Source: Oscillospiraceae bacterium (GTDB lineage: Bacteria; Bacillota; Clostridia; Oscillospirales; Oscillospiraceae). Taken from it: 64,000 bases of DNA. Made by a program: the position numbers and the translations under genes. The notes beneath the pieces are model-generated. The model did not search any database and was not told the origin of the DNA. It saw nothing but the letters and a program-made list of their open reading frames with translations. Shown in pieces: positions 53,945 to 62,508 of the stretch. The DNA is taken from NCBI GenBank assembly GCA_902798545.1, contig CADBWQ010000002.1, forward strand, positions 58,807 to 122,806. The letters are read 5' to 3'. How positions within the stretch are numbered: the stretch's first letter is position 1; each line of letters begins with the position of its first letter.

Positions 53945-55311
53945 TGCAGTTTCAAGCAGAGGCAAAGTGTATCGATGATCCTGAGCAGTTGGCGGCGATA
54001 TATCTCTCCAAATACTTTGGAAATCAGAGGATAGAATACCCGATAAATCCTTTTCAGATGCTGAAGGATGAGGGCGTTCTTTTCTCGCTGATGGACTTCA
54101 AAAAGCTGGAAGGTGTTTATATCCCGGCATCTGGAGACGATGATATTCCAATCGTCGGTATCAACGCTAATCGTCCGATTACACGCCAAAGGTTTACTGC
54201 TGCACATGAACTCTGTCATCATTTCCGCGATGCCGATAAGGAAATATCCTGCCCAATCTCGGGTAAGAAGAATGCTATCGAATCTTATGCTGAACGGTTT
54301 GCCGCTGCGTTGCTAATGCCCATAAATGAGCTACGTAACCAGGTGCGGAGAAGACAGAAAAATGGCCGACGGTATATTACATATGATGACGTACTGGAAA
54401 TAGCTGACTATTTCGGAGTAAGCTTTGAGGCATGTCTGTTTCGAATCGCCTATCGGGTACATGCAATTGACGGGAACACAGAATCGACGGCGTTAAGGAA
54501 ACGAGCAGCAAAATATCAGCCCGAGAAAGAGCGAAAGAAACGTCATTTTTCATACGCGAAGCTGTATGTGGGGCTGATTGACTGTTATCGAGAACAGCTT
54601 TCTTTTGAGCCGTCAGACTTTGCAAGGAATTTATTCCAGACAAATTACATCTACAATGACAGCAGAATGGAAGGTCTTGATGTAACAATCGAACAGGCTG
54701 CGGAGATTGTTACTGACCTCAGGCTGAACATGCAGAACAGTGAGTATTGCACAGAGGAAAATGAAGTATATATGTCTATTGCGGGGCATCACGATATGTA
54801 TCAGGATATATTTGCGGTACCCGTGAAAGATTCGCTTAGCGTATATGATATGTTTCCGCTGAATAAGAAGCTGTTTTCACACTACCCTTATCCCGACTAT
54901 GGTGGAAGTACCAGGCAGAACAATACGTTGGTAATCGGAGCAAAATTTGAGACCGTTGATTATAATGATATTTTCACGGAACTTTCAAAGATCGATGCAG
55001 AAATAAGGGATTTCTACAATCGTCGGACTGAGATGCCGATGAGTGAGTACATAAAGCATGTAGCACGTATTCACCATTGGATAACAGTTGTTCATCCTTT
55101 CCCGGAAGGAAATGGACGAACCTCCAGAGCTTTTATGAATGTCCAGCTTGTCCGTGCGGGAATGGTACCAATATATATCAAAGTTGAGGATAAACGCGAG
55201 TATATTAAAGCACTGGAACGAGCTGACAAAGAGAAGGACTACGAAGAATTATATGAAATTGTTTTTAAACTGATTCTTCGCTCCTATATAGATTTGAATA
55301 AAAGCATTTGA
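53944..55311 (+). CDS. ImmA/IrrE metallopeptidase fused to a Fic domain
   Basis: The 455-residue protein has two catalytic halves. Residues about 30-165 form an ImmA/IrrE (COG2856) peptidase with zinc motif His88-Glu89-Leu-Cys-His92 in FTAAHELCHHFRD. Residues about 225-440 form a Fic domain with motif HPFPEGNGR (384-392) and an inhibitory-helix-like segment, IYNDSRMEGLDVTIEQ. Fic domains transfer AMP or another phosphate-containing group to proteins; ImmA-type enzymes cleave their paired XRE repressor on stress. One polypeptide would thus sense stress, relieve repression and modify a target. Both active sites look intact. It lies in an operon with the XRE gene. Confidence 0.88.
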   Translation: MQFQAEAKCIDDPEQLAAIYLSKYFGNQRIEYPINPFQMLKDEGVLFSLMDFKKLEGVYIPASGDDDIPIVGINANRPITRQRFTAAHELCHHFRDADKEISCPISGKKNAIESYAERFAAALLMPINELRNQVRRRQKNGRRYITYDDVLEIADYFGVSFEACLFRIAYRVHAIDGNTESTALRKRAAKYQPEKERKKRHFSYAKLYVGLIDCYREQLSFEPSDFARNLFQTNYIYNDSRMEGLDVTIEQAAEIVTDLRLNMQNSEYCTEENEVYMSIAGHHDMYQDIFAVPVKDSLSVYDMFPLNKKLFSHYPYPDYGGSTRQNNTLVIGAKFETVDYNDIFTELSKIDAEIRDFYNRRTEMPMSEYIKHVARIHHWITVVHPFPEGNGRTSRAFMNVQLVRAGMVPIYIKVEDKREYIKALERADKEKDYEELYEIVFKLILRSYIDLNKSI

Positions 55312-55444
55312 CAAGCCATTACAGAAGCCTTGCACCTACGTCCATTCATATTTCAGACAAGGATTATTCAGAAATAAGAACTTGCAATAGTGAACAATTT
55401 CGGCTAAAATAAGATGCAATCGTTTTTTGGACGGAGGCGATCCT

Positions 55445-56671
55445 ATGGCATATATTCATCGTACCCTTGAACAAAAGATTATAGATATCAGCAGGGACTA
55501 TAGCTGCCTGCTCTTGATTGGTCCGCGCCAGGTGGGAAAGACCACAATGCTGGAGCACCTGATGGAAGGTTCTGGGCGTCAGAAAGTAACTCTGGATGAT
55601 GTAGAGAATAGACGACTTGCACAGTCTGACCCAGCACTGTTTCTTGAGATGCATCCAGCGCCCGTGCTTATAGATGAAGTTCAGTATGCTCCTCAGTTGT
55701 TTTCTTACATTAAGATCAACGTGGACAACGGTGCGGCACCGGGTTCTTATTGGCTGACGGGTTCCCAGGCATTTCAGCTGATGGAACTGGCACAGGAGTC
55801 ACTTGCTGGAAGAACTGCAATTGTCCATATGTCAGCCCTGTCCCAATCTGAGTTGTATGGAGATGGGACAACAGAGCCTTTATCACTTAAGCTGGAAAAT
55901 CTGAATCGGCGCAAAGAACATCTTTCCAGTTGTAATTCTATGGAAATGTTTGAACGAATATGGAATGGCGGGATGCCCGGTCACAGGAGTGGTAGGTTTA
56001 CGGACAGGGATGTGTTCTACAGTTCCTACATTCAGACGTATATCAATCGAGATGTTTCAGATATGATTCCAGGGGTGGACAAGCTGCTGTTTGCGGACTT
56101 TATCAGAGCAGCGGCTTGCCGTGTGGGCCAGATGCTGAATACGCATGATATGGCACAGGATGTGGGCGTTTCAGATGACACTGCAAAGAGGTGGCTGCAG
56201 GTTTTGGAAAAATTGGAAGTCGTTTTCTACCTCCGTCCTTATTCGAATAACCTTCTGAAAAGAACAGTCAAGACACCAAAGATGTACTTCTTTGATACTG
56301 GACTCGCGGCGTACCTGACGAAATATTCAAGCCCGGAAATTCTGATGAATGGGGCGATCAATGGAGCTATCCTGGAGAATTACACGGTCGCTGAGATTCG
56401 GAAGACCTGGCTGAACAGCGCCAAGGAATGTCCGTTGCACTATTACAGGGACAAAGACACCAATGAGATTGATATGGTGATTGAAGCAGACGGCGAGCTT
56501 CATCCGCTGGAGATCAGGAAGAGCACGAATCCAGGAACTGAGCTGGCATCTGCTTTTAAGGTGCTGGATAAAGGTTCCGTTCCGAGGGGAGCCGGAGCGA
56601 TTCTGTGCTTACGGGAAGAAATCTCTGCCATTGACAGAAACACTTTCATTCTCCCAATCTGGATGATTTGA
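55445..56671 (+). CDS. AAA ATPase with DUF4143
   Basis: ATG 55445 follows GGAGGCGAT. The 408-residue protein has the AAA_14 domain (LLLIGPRQVGKTTMLEHLME Walker A; PAPVLIDEVQYAPQLF Walker B; YWLTGSQAF) and the C-terminal DUF4143 region (YFFDTGLAAYLTKYSSPEIL, YYRDKDTNEIDMVIEADGEL, a nuclease-like DxxxE...K pattern). The family is widespread in gut bacteria and archaea and its role is not settled. It stands alone and is followed by a terminator. Confidence 0.85.
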   Translation: MAYIHRTLEQKIIDISRDYSCLLLIGPRQVGKTTMLEHLMEGSGRQKVTLDDVENRRLAQSDPALFLEMHPAPVLIDEVQYAPQLFSYIKINVDNGAAPGSYWLTGSQAFQLMELAQESLAGRTAIVHMSALSQSELYGDGTTEPLSLKLENLNRRKEHLSSCNSMEMFERIWNGGMPGHRSGRFTDRDVFYSSYIQTYINRDVSDMIPGVDKLLFADFIRAAACRVGQMLNTHDMAQDVGVSDDTAKRWLQVLEKLEVVFYLRPYSNNLLKRTVKTPKMYFFDTGLAAYLTKYSSPEILMNGAINGAILENYTVAEIRKTWLNSAKECPLHYYRDKDTNEIDMVIEADGELHPLEIRKSTNPGTELASAFKVLDKGSVPRGAGAILCLREEISAIDRNTFILPIWMI

Positions 56672-56719
56672 GAAGAGACCAAAATAAGATAGAATCGTAT
56701 ATTAGCCGAAACATATGAA

Positions 56720-56750
56720 AGCGTAGGAAATTGCTATCCTGCGCTTTTTT
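56720..56750 (+). terminator. Terminator after the AAA/DUF4143 gene
   Basis: AGCGTAGGA and TCCTGCGCT pair with one wobble around an eight-base loop, followed by TTTTT. Beyond it, up to the next gene, only the promoter at 56923 is recognisable. Confidence 0.7.
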
Positions 56751-56922
56751 CATGCCCTGCGGCAGGGAGAAAGGAGAATCCGATGCAGAGAATGCCGTTT
56801 CTGAGCGATTCAGATATGTCGCTCTTTGTGAAAGTGATCCGGCGGGCTCTTTTTTGTTTGTGGTATCGCCTCGTAAGAATTCATGTTGTTCAAAAAATAA
56901 CAAGGCATTCACAACTTGTCCA

Positions 56923-56951
56923 TTGACTTGAAACTGAAAAAGAGTTAGAAT
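56923..56951 (+). promoter_or_regulatory. Promoter of the AbiEi-like gene
   Basis: TTGACT (56923-56928) and TAGAAT (56946-56951) have a 17-base spacer, 32 bases before the start. Confidence 0.65.
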
Positions 56952-56983
56952 ACAAAACAAAGTTGAAAAAGGAAGGTGCTGTC

Positions 56984-57943
56984 ATGGAATACCTGAATCG
57001 TGTACTTGGAATTAAGGTTATGTACCAGGATCAGGCTTTGGCGTCTATGCCGAATTTCATTATTGCCCGATACAGGATACAAAAAGTGGTACTTGACGGC
57101 AAGGACGCTCTTTTCGTCTACCCTAAGGATGAACTCGAATCGGTGAATGCTGTAAAGAAGCATGTTGAAAGAATAGAGGATGTGCAAGGAGCGCCAGCTA
57201 TTCTTGTACTTGATCATCTCACGTACCGGCAAAAAGAATATCTGCTGCGTGATCACATTCCATTTATTGTGGAAGGAAAGCAGATTTATCTTCCTTTTAT
57301 GGCAGTGTATTTGCAGGAGCGCAGTGACAGCGAGAGGAAAGAAGCAGATATCATGTTGCCTTCGGCGCAACTTCTTCTCCTGCATTACATTTATCACGGT
57401 TGTGGTGAAATGATGACGAGCGAAGCTTCTCAGAAACTGAATTTCACATCAACTTCAATTTCGCGGGCGTCAAGACAGCTGGAAGAGATGGGGCTGGTAC
57501 GGACAGAAAAGAGAGGAGTCCAAAAGGTTATCTATTCCGAGAAAACACCAGAGGAACTTTTTTATGCTGCAAAAGACAGCATGGGAAATCCTGTGAAAAG
57601 GACAATCTTTGTGCCCAAAGCTGATGTAGGTGAAGATTTGCTAATGAGTGGATATACAGCACTCTCCGAATACACGATGATGAATCCTCCGGCAGTAAAG
57701 TGCGTTGCAGCGGATAGCATCTCGGCATGGGAAAAGAAGTCGTCCATGAGGCTTCAGAATTCGGATGACCAATATGAGGTTCAGCTCTGGCGATATGATC
57801 CAAAGAAGCTGGTTACTGATCATTGTGTAGATAGGCTTTCTCTTGCATTGGCGCTAGGTGATGACCGTGATGAAAGAGTAGAAGAAGCAGTAGAAGAAAT
57901 GCTTCAACAAGTCTGGAGGGATATCGATGGTCAGAGGAATTGA
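56984..57943 (+). CDS. AbiEi-like winged-helix regulator (orphan antitoxin)
   Basis: ATG 56984 follows AAAGGAAGG. The 319-residue protein has an N-terminal region of unknown fold, a central winged helix (about residues 130-195: LLHYIYHGCGEMMTSEASQK, STSISRASRQLEEMGLVRTE) and a C-terminal domain. Size and layout resemble the regulators that precede AbiEii-type nucleotidyltransferase toxins in type IV systems. Just such a gene start follows with a 17-base overlap, but that toxin has been deleted (next entry). The protein may still repress its own promoter. Assignment to AbiEi is by context and layout and is moderate. Confidence 0.6.
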   Translation: MEYLNRVLGIKVMYQDQALASMPNFIIARYRIQKVVLDGKDALFVYPKDELESVNAVKKHVERIEDVQGAPAILVLDHLTYRQKEYLLRDHIPFIVEGKQIYLPFMAVYLQERSDSERKEADIMLPSAQLLLLHYIYHGCGEMMTSEASQKLNFTSTSISRASRQLEEMGLVRTEKRGVQKVIYSEKTPEELFYAAKDSMGNPVKRTIFVPKADVGEDLLMSGYTALSEYTMMNPPAVKCVAADSISAWEKKSSMRLQNSDDQYEVQLWRYDPKKLVTDHCVDRLSLALALGDDRDERVEEAVEEMLQQVWRDIDGQRN

Positions 57944-58060
57944 CAGCTTCAGGGACTGGTTTCAAGAATGGCATCTGAAGATGTGGACCTGAAGCAGATT
58001 GGAATTCGCAATAAAACGAAACAGATGATTCTGGAACAACTGAGAACCGTATATGGATGA
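57927..58060 (+). pseudogene. Deletion remnant of the partner toxin gene
   Basis: The first 14 or so codons (MVRGIDSFRDWFQEW) overlap the end of the AbiEi-like gene. In another frame from 57968, MASEDVDLKQIGIRNKTKQM then ILEQLRTVYG to the TGA at 58058-58060 looks like the end of the same protein. The middle, where a nucleotidyltransferase core would be, is missing. A single internal deletion that shifted the frame explains this. Confidence 0.55.
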
Positions 58061-58846
58061 CGTTGAGAATTGTTTTACAGGGCAGACTTTATTTTGACGT
58101 TGCCCCATTGCAATGTGCTGAATCTTCATTTATTCTCTGGTCCGGAAAAACAGGAAGGGAGTTTGGGCACATATGACCAACAGGTATGATTTCAACGCCT
58201 ATGATACGGCGATCGCATTGATTCTCACCAGATACCATAGCCATAACCAATTATTCAAAAGATGGGTTGCGATTGGCAATTGAAAGCAATACCGATGGAG
58301 TTGAAGCGCATGAGCTTACAGAAAAAGTATTCCTGATTAGGAAGTGATTAAGAGACAATAGCTTTCAGGTTTGCGGAGTATTGATGAGGTGTATCGATAA
58401 ATCCGGTAACCGAAAAAGAATATGTTAAGCAAGGAAAAATGGAAAGAACACCAGCCACCCCGCCCACAGGCGCAGCAGTTCCAGGGATGAACAGGCACGC
58501 CGGTTGGCAAGGAGGCAGCGACATTTTGCCGACATCTTATCCCTTGCGCACACCGCAGTCGGCAGAGTTTACCACCAGATGGACGTAAACCAGTCATCTA
58601 TGCCAGCCCGGTGAACACCTTTCCTGCTTCGTAGTGTCCGACGACGGCGGACAGCTTGTTCAGTGGGCAAGCATGATCATTTCCAAAGTCATGTTCCGGC
58701 GGCGGTAATCATATCGATACAATCAAATACACTTTTCAAGGCGATTGAGACCAAATGGTCTTGGTCAGGTCGTAATACTTTTTATGCCAGGGTTTTCTCC
58801 TGACGAAAAGAGGCCCCTGAATACAACATAAAAATAGGAGAAAAGG
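58061..58846. other. Gene-poor stretch with coding debris
   Basis: No intact gene is supported here. A 36-codon frame at 58173-58283 (MTNRYDFNAYDTAIALILTR) lacks a well-placed ribosome site. A coding-like segment near 58435-58490 reads KWKEHQPPRPQAQQFQG then a stop. Another near 58635-58710 reads VSDDGGQLVQWASMIISKVM. These look like decayed mobile-element genes. Base composition changes to GC-rich at the kinase gene that follows, so the right edge of the accessory island is near 58.8 kb. Confidence 0.5.
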
Positions 58847-60016
58847 ATGAATTGTGAAGTAAGATTTCAGGAGATCTATGGGCGTGAGGCGGAAGGGGTG
58901 GCGTTCGCGCCTTACCGGGTCTGCCCGATCGGGGCCCACTCGGATCATAATCTGGGGAAGATCACCGGGTTTGCGATCAATAAGGGCATTCACATCGCAT
59001 ACAGCGTGAAGAACAACGGTATTGTGGAGATGTCTTCTCTTCAGTTCGCCAAACGGGCGCAGTGGCATATCCGGGAAATCGGCAATAAAACCGGGGACTG
59101 GGCGGATTATCTGCGCGGGGCCACATGGGCTCTGAGCAGGGCGCACACGCTTTCCGTGGGCCTCTGCGGTGTGATCGAGGGGTCCCTGCCGATCGGCGGG
59201 CTCAGCTCCTCCGCGGCGGTTGTTCTGGCGTTTCTGGCCGCGCTGTGCCGGGTGAACCGGATTGAGCTTACGCCGCGGGAGCTGATTGACATCGCCTATG
59301 ACGGGGAGAAGAACTATGTCGGCGTCAATATCGGCACGCTGGATCAGAGCTGTGAAGTGCTGGGGAAGAAGGATCATCTGCTGTACCTGGACTGCAGGGA
59401 CGACAGCTATGAACTGATTCCGACGGCCCCTTCCATGCGGCCTTATCAGATTGCGGTTTTCTTCTCCGGGCTGGAGCACAGTCTGGCCGGATCCAAATAC
59501 AACATGCGTGTGGATGAGCTGCGGGCGGGCGTGTATGCGCTGCAGGCCTTCTCCGGCATGGAATACGGAAAGTTCGACCAGGCAAACGCCCGGGACGTGG
59601 CCTGGGACGTGTATCAGACGTATAAGGACAGGCTGCCGGAGCCGTGGAGGAAGCGCTGCGAGCACTGGTATACCGAGTTTCGGCGTGTGGAAGCCGGGGC
59701 CGAGGCCTGGCGGCGCGGGGACCTGGAGGAGTACGGCCGCCTCAGCTTTGAGAGCGGCTGGTCCTCCATCCACAACTGGGAGTCCGGCGCGCCGGAGCAG
59801 ATCCGCCTCTATGAGATCATGCGCGAGACGGACGGCATCTACGGCGGGCGTTTTTCCGGGGCCGGGTTCAGGGGCTGCTGCGTGGCGCTGATTGACCCAG
59901 GCCGGGCGGATGAGATCCGCGTTGCGGTTGAGCGGAAGTATCTGACGTCCTTCCCGGAGATGAAGGGGAGATACAGCTTTCATCTCTGCGAGAGCGCGGA
60001 CGGGGTGCGGGCATGA
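58847..60016 (+). CDS. GHMP-family sugar kinase (galactokinase-like)
   Basis: The 389-residue protein starts at ATG 58847 behind GGAGAAAAGG. It has the GalK-like substrate motif APYRVCPIGAHSDHNLGK, the ATP motif GSLPIGGLSSSAAVVLAFLA and the third motif GRFSGAGFRGCCVALI. GHMP sugar kinases put phosphate on C1 of an aldose. The HSDHN box differs from the EHTDY of true galactokinases, so the substrate may be another sugar, for example a uronic acid or hexosamine. It overlaps a nucleotidyltransferase gene by ATGA, which implies a kinase-to-NDP-sugar salvage route. Confidence 0.87.
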   Translation: MNCEVRFQEIYGREAEGVAFAPYRVCPIGAHSDHNLGKITGFAINKGIHIAYSVKNNGIVEMSSLQFAKRAQWHIREIGNKTGDWADYLRGATWALSRAHTLSVGLCGVIEGSLPIGGLSSSAAVVLAFLAALCRVNRIELTPRELIDIAYDGEKNYVGVNIGTLDQSCEVLGKKDHLLYLDCRDDSYELIPTAPSMRPYQIAVFFSGLEHSLAGSKYNMRVDELRAGVYALQAFSGMEYGKFDQANARDVAWDVYQTYKDRLPEPWRKRCEHWYTEFRRVEAGAEAWRRGDLEEYGRLSFESGWSSIHNWESGAPEQIRLYEIMRETDGIYGGRFSGAGFRGCCVALIDPGRADEIRVAVERKYLTSFPEMKGRYSFHLCESADGVRA

Positions 60017-60792
60017 AATGTCTGATTCTGGCGGCGGGATACGCCACAAGACTCTATCCCCTGACCGAGAACTTTCCGAAGCCCCTGCTGAAGGTACGGG
60101 ACAAGACCATTCTGGACTGGCTGCTGGAGGACATCGACGGGGCCGGTGTCGTGGATGAATATGTGGTGATCACGAACCACCGCTTTGTGCATCATTTCCG
60201 TTGCTGGGCCGACGGGCACGATCTTCCGGTTACCGTCCTGGATGACGGCACCGAGAGCAACGAGACGCGTCTGGGCGCGGTGTGGGACATCCAGTTTGCC
60301 ATTGAGCGTCTGGGCCTTGTGGAGGATCTTCTGATCATCGCGGGGGACAACCTGCTGGATTTCAGCCTTCGTGGATTCATCGCCTACCAGAGGGAGAAGA
60401 ACACCACCTGTGTGATGCGCTATCATGAGCCCTCGGTGGAGAAGCTGCATAAAACCGGCGTCGCCGTGGTGGATGCCGATGACCGCGTTCTGGAGATGGA
60501 GGAAAAGCCCGCCCGGCCGAAGAGTCACTGGTGTACGCCGCCGTTTTACATCTTCCGGGCGGAGGATGTGCCGCTCATCAAAACGGGCATTGCGTCCGGC
60601 TGCGGCACGGACGCGCCCGGCAGCCTGATCGCATGGCTCTGCGCGCAGACGCCCGTGCATGCGTATGAGATGCCGGGGAGACGGTATGACATCGGCGATC
60701 TCGCAAGCTACGAGGAGGTGCGCCGCACCTACAACGGCGTCATAAAAACACCGCCGTTACAGCACGGCGGTGTCAATCAGACTTATCGTTAA
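60013..60792 (+). CDS. Sugar-1-phosphate nucleotidyltransferase
   Basis: The 259-residue protein has the signature LILAAGYATRLYPLTENFPK followed by PLLKVRDKTI, then AGDNLLDFSL for metal binding, EMEEKPARPKS and the late YDIGDLASYEEV. It resembles MurU/RmlA-type enzymes without a hexapeptide tail. It would activate the sugar phosphate made by the kinase it overlaps. A hairpin (60748-60773) lies inside the last codons, so the extreme C-terminus (after about VIKTPP) may be poorly conserved or an extension. It does not look like a dedicated RmlA. Confidence 0.85.
   Translation: MKCLILAAGYATRLYPLTENFPKPLLKVRDKTILDWLLEDIDGAGVVDEYVVITNHRFVHHFRCWADGHDLPVTVLDDGTESNETRLGAVWDIQFAIERLGLVEDLLIIAGDNLLDFSLRGFIAYQREKNTTCVMRYHEPSVEKLHKTGVAVVDADDRVLEMEEKPARPKSHWCTPPFYIFRAEDVPLIKTGIASGCGTDAPGSLIAWLCAQTPVHAYEMPGRRYDIGDLASYEEVRRTYNGVIKTPPLQHGGVNQTYR
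60748..60773 (-). terminator. Hairpin at the nucleotidyltransferase 3' end
   Basis: ACACCGCCGT and ACGGCGGTGT flank a six-base loop, with AAAAA on the plus-strand left, hence a T run on the minus strand. It probably ends transcription of the minus-strand phd-doc unit. The core is the same as in the hairpin at 52793-52814. Confidence 0.6.
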
Positions 60793-60800
60793 ATCCTGGA

Positions 60801-60950
60801 TTACTGCTTCAGAAGCTTGAGATATTTCTGCTGATCCTCTGACTACGGCTCTCCGGATACGATGGCCTGGGAAGGGAAGAAGCCCGGAGCCTGAACCAGG
60901 AACTGACATTCGATTCTTCTGAAAAGCACCCCGTAGGGAGCAAGATAGAC
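60801..60950 (-). pseudogene. Gene-end fragment with a nonsense codon
   Basis: On the minus strand a 49-codon stretch reads VYLAPYGVLFRRIECQFLVQ, APGFFPSQAIVSGEP, a TAG (60845-60843), then SEDQQKYLKLLKQ and a stop. A TGA borders it upstream. The composition is clearly protein-like but the family is not recognised and no start remains. Confidence 0.5.
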
Positions 60951-60958
60951 TCAAAGTG

Positions 60959-61336
60959 TTATTCCAGACGATCCTGGACCCAACGCAGCAAATCTTTATC
61001 GGTAACAGATCCCGCTGCGAGATGCAGGATGATTTCCGAAAGGTCTGCGCTGCTGGCTTTGAGGGCCAAGTGATTTAGATCCAGGGTGATTAGAAGTGCC
61101 AAGGCACCGATTCTTTTGTTCCCGTCGTGAAACGGATGATTCATCACCAGACCGTAACACAGTCGGACCGCTTTTTGAACAACAGAGGGATAAAACTCAT
61201 ACTCGCCATATCCCTGAAAAGGGGCTTGCAGAGCTGAGTCTAGCAGATTCTCGTCCCGTAGACCGTGTGTCCCACCGTAACGATCAATGAGTTGCTTATG
61301 CAGGATGAGTATTTCATCCTTTGTTAAGCGAATCAT
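60959..61336 (-). CDS. doc: Doc-type toxin (Fic fold)
   Basis: The 125-residue protein has the Doc form of the Fic motif, NHPFHDGNKRIGALALL, and the N-terminal KDEILILHKQLIDRYGGTHG, both typical of Doc/death-on-curing toxins. Doc phosphorylates EF-Tu and halts translation. Its ATG overlaps the stop of the phd-like gene upstream, forming a standard antitoxin-toxin operon. Confidence 0.92.
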   Translation of the reverse strand: MIRLTKDEILILHKQLIDRYGGTHGLRDENLLDSALQAPFQGYGEYEFYPSVVQKAVRLCYGLVMNHPFHDGNKRIGALALLITLDLNHLALKASSADLSEIILHLAAGSVTDKDLLRWVQDRLE

Positions 61337-61575
61337 TTGGCAAGCTCCTTAAAAGCGTCATCATAGAGATCCATCATCTTGCTTGCGGATGCAAGGACTT
61401 CGGATTTCGCTGCATCTTCGACTTGATCTGCAATGGCAAACTGGATGACCAGATAGCGAGGAGCATTGTTTTTGAAAACAACAGCACGGCCATACTGATC
61501 AGCAATGCGGGTTACCTTGGAAAAGTTCTGATTCGCTTCGGTCATCGAAACGACAGTATTGGTATCAATGGTCAT
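61333..61575 (-). CDS. phd: Phd/YefM-family antitoxin
   Basis: The 80-residue protein starts at ATG 61575 behind AAAGGAGC. The N-terminal Phd/YefM DNA-binding fold is seen in VVSMTEANQNFSKVTRIADQ and AVVFKNNAPRYLVI. The C-terminal helix (KMMDLYDDAFKELAK) would neutralise Doc. The product normally represses the operon together with the toxin. Confidence 0.9.
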   Translation of the reverse strand: MTIDTNTVVSMTEANQNFSKVTRIADQYGRAVVFKNNAPRYLVIQFAIADQVEDAAKSEVLASASKMMDLYDDAFKELAK

Positions 61576-61604
61576 AATGAAGCTCCTTTCTTGTGGGTAA
61601 TGAC

Positions 61605-61633
61605 AGTATACAACAGATGATAGGAGAAATCAA
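61605..61633 (-). promoter_or_regulatory. Promoter of phd-doc
   Basis: On the minus strand TTGATT (61633-61628) and TATACT (61610-61605) have a 17-base spacer, 30 bases before the phd start. Confidence 0.65.
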
Positions 61634-61796
61634 TCAATAAATTCTAAGACTATATAATCCTGCTCCTATCCTGCAACATGGGTGAAGCAAATTACAATAT
61701 ACCAAACGGACAATACATTGTCTATTTCCCCAAAACTGATCCGTGCTGATCACAGCTAAAAATAGCGTCTCGTTCTCCGGCCCTCTGCGAAGCCTC

Positions 61797-61898
61797 TTGC
61801 CACGGCTGCGAAAGTATTGTACAATAGCTGAGGAAAGAATCGGAAAGAATCGGAAGGGGATGACAGGCATTGAATAAACCGACCGTGTCCTGTACAAT
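61797..61898 (+). promoter_or_regulatory. Tandem promoters before the DUF5662 gene
   Basis: TTGCCA/TACAAT (61797-61802 and 61820-61825) and TTGAAT/TACAAT (61870-61875 and 61893-61898) each have 17-base spacers. Between them GAAAGAATCG is directly repeated. The rest of the 356-base gap between phd and this gene holds nothing else recognisable apart from the phd promoter. Confidence 0.55.
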
Positions 61899-61931
61899 GG
61901 TGCGCGGCCTCCGCCGAGGGGCGGGGCAGTG

Positions 61932-62486
61932 ATGCATGCGCTTTCGCATCTGCGGACGGTCCGCGAACACCGCCGGCTGGTCCGCCGCTACTGCTTCCGC
62001 GTCGGACTCTACAGGCAGGGGCTGCTGCATGACCTGAGCAAGTATTCCCCGGCGGAGTTCTGGCGCGGCGCGAAGTACTATCAGGGCAACCGCAGCCCGA
62101 ACGATGCCGAGCGCGCGGCGACGGGCCTGTCGCTGGCCTGGCTCCACCACAAGGGGCGGAACCGGCACCACTTTGAATACTGGATCGACTGGCGGAAGGA
62201 CCCGGAGGGCGGCGTTGTCTACGCCGGCAACCGCATGCCCATGCGCTATGTGGCCGAGATGTTCTGTGACCGCGTGGCGGCGAGCCGGGTATACCTGAAG
62301 GAGAAATACACGGACGCAAGTCCCTGGGAATATTTCATGAACGGGCCGCCGGGTGTGATGATGCATCCGGACACCACCGAAGAACTGAAAGAGATGCTCC
62401 TGATCCTGAAGGACCGGGGAGAGGAGGCCGCCTTCCGCCATGTGCGGGAGCGGCTGAAGAAGAGCCGGGAGGATAAGAGCTTCTGA
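61932..62486 (+). CDS. DUF5662 family protein
   Basis: The 184-residue protein (ATG 61932; GTG 61929 possible) matches DUF5662 in layout. It has an N-terminal HLRTVREHRRLVRRYCFRVG, GLLHDLSKYSPAEFWRGAKY, and a His-rich centre, LAWLHHKGRNRHHFEYWIDW. The HD-like spacing LHDLSKYS ... HHKGRNRHH suggests a metal-binding, possibly phosphohydrolase, fold. The function is not established. It is followed 22 bases later by a chagasin-like gene. Confidence 0.82.
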   Translation: MHALSHLRTVREHRRLVRRYCFRVGLYRQGLLHDLSKYSPAEFWRGAKYYQGNRSPNDAERAATGLSLAWLHHKGRNRHHFEYWIDWRKDPEGGVVYAGNRMPMRYVAEMFCDRVAASRVYLKEKYTDASPWEYFMNGPPGVMMHPDTTEELKEMLLILKDRGEEAAFRHVRERLKKSREDKSF

Positions 62487-62508
62487 CGATGCCGAAAGGA
62501 GACACACG

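Noticed and set aside
60013-60792. The nucleotidyltransferase as the missing RmlA for rmlBDC.
   Set aside because: Its operon partner is a sugar kinase, it lies 15 kb away on the far side of the island, and its motifs do not favour RmlA over MurU-like enzymes.
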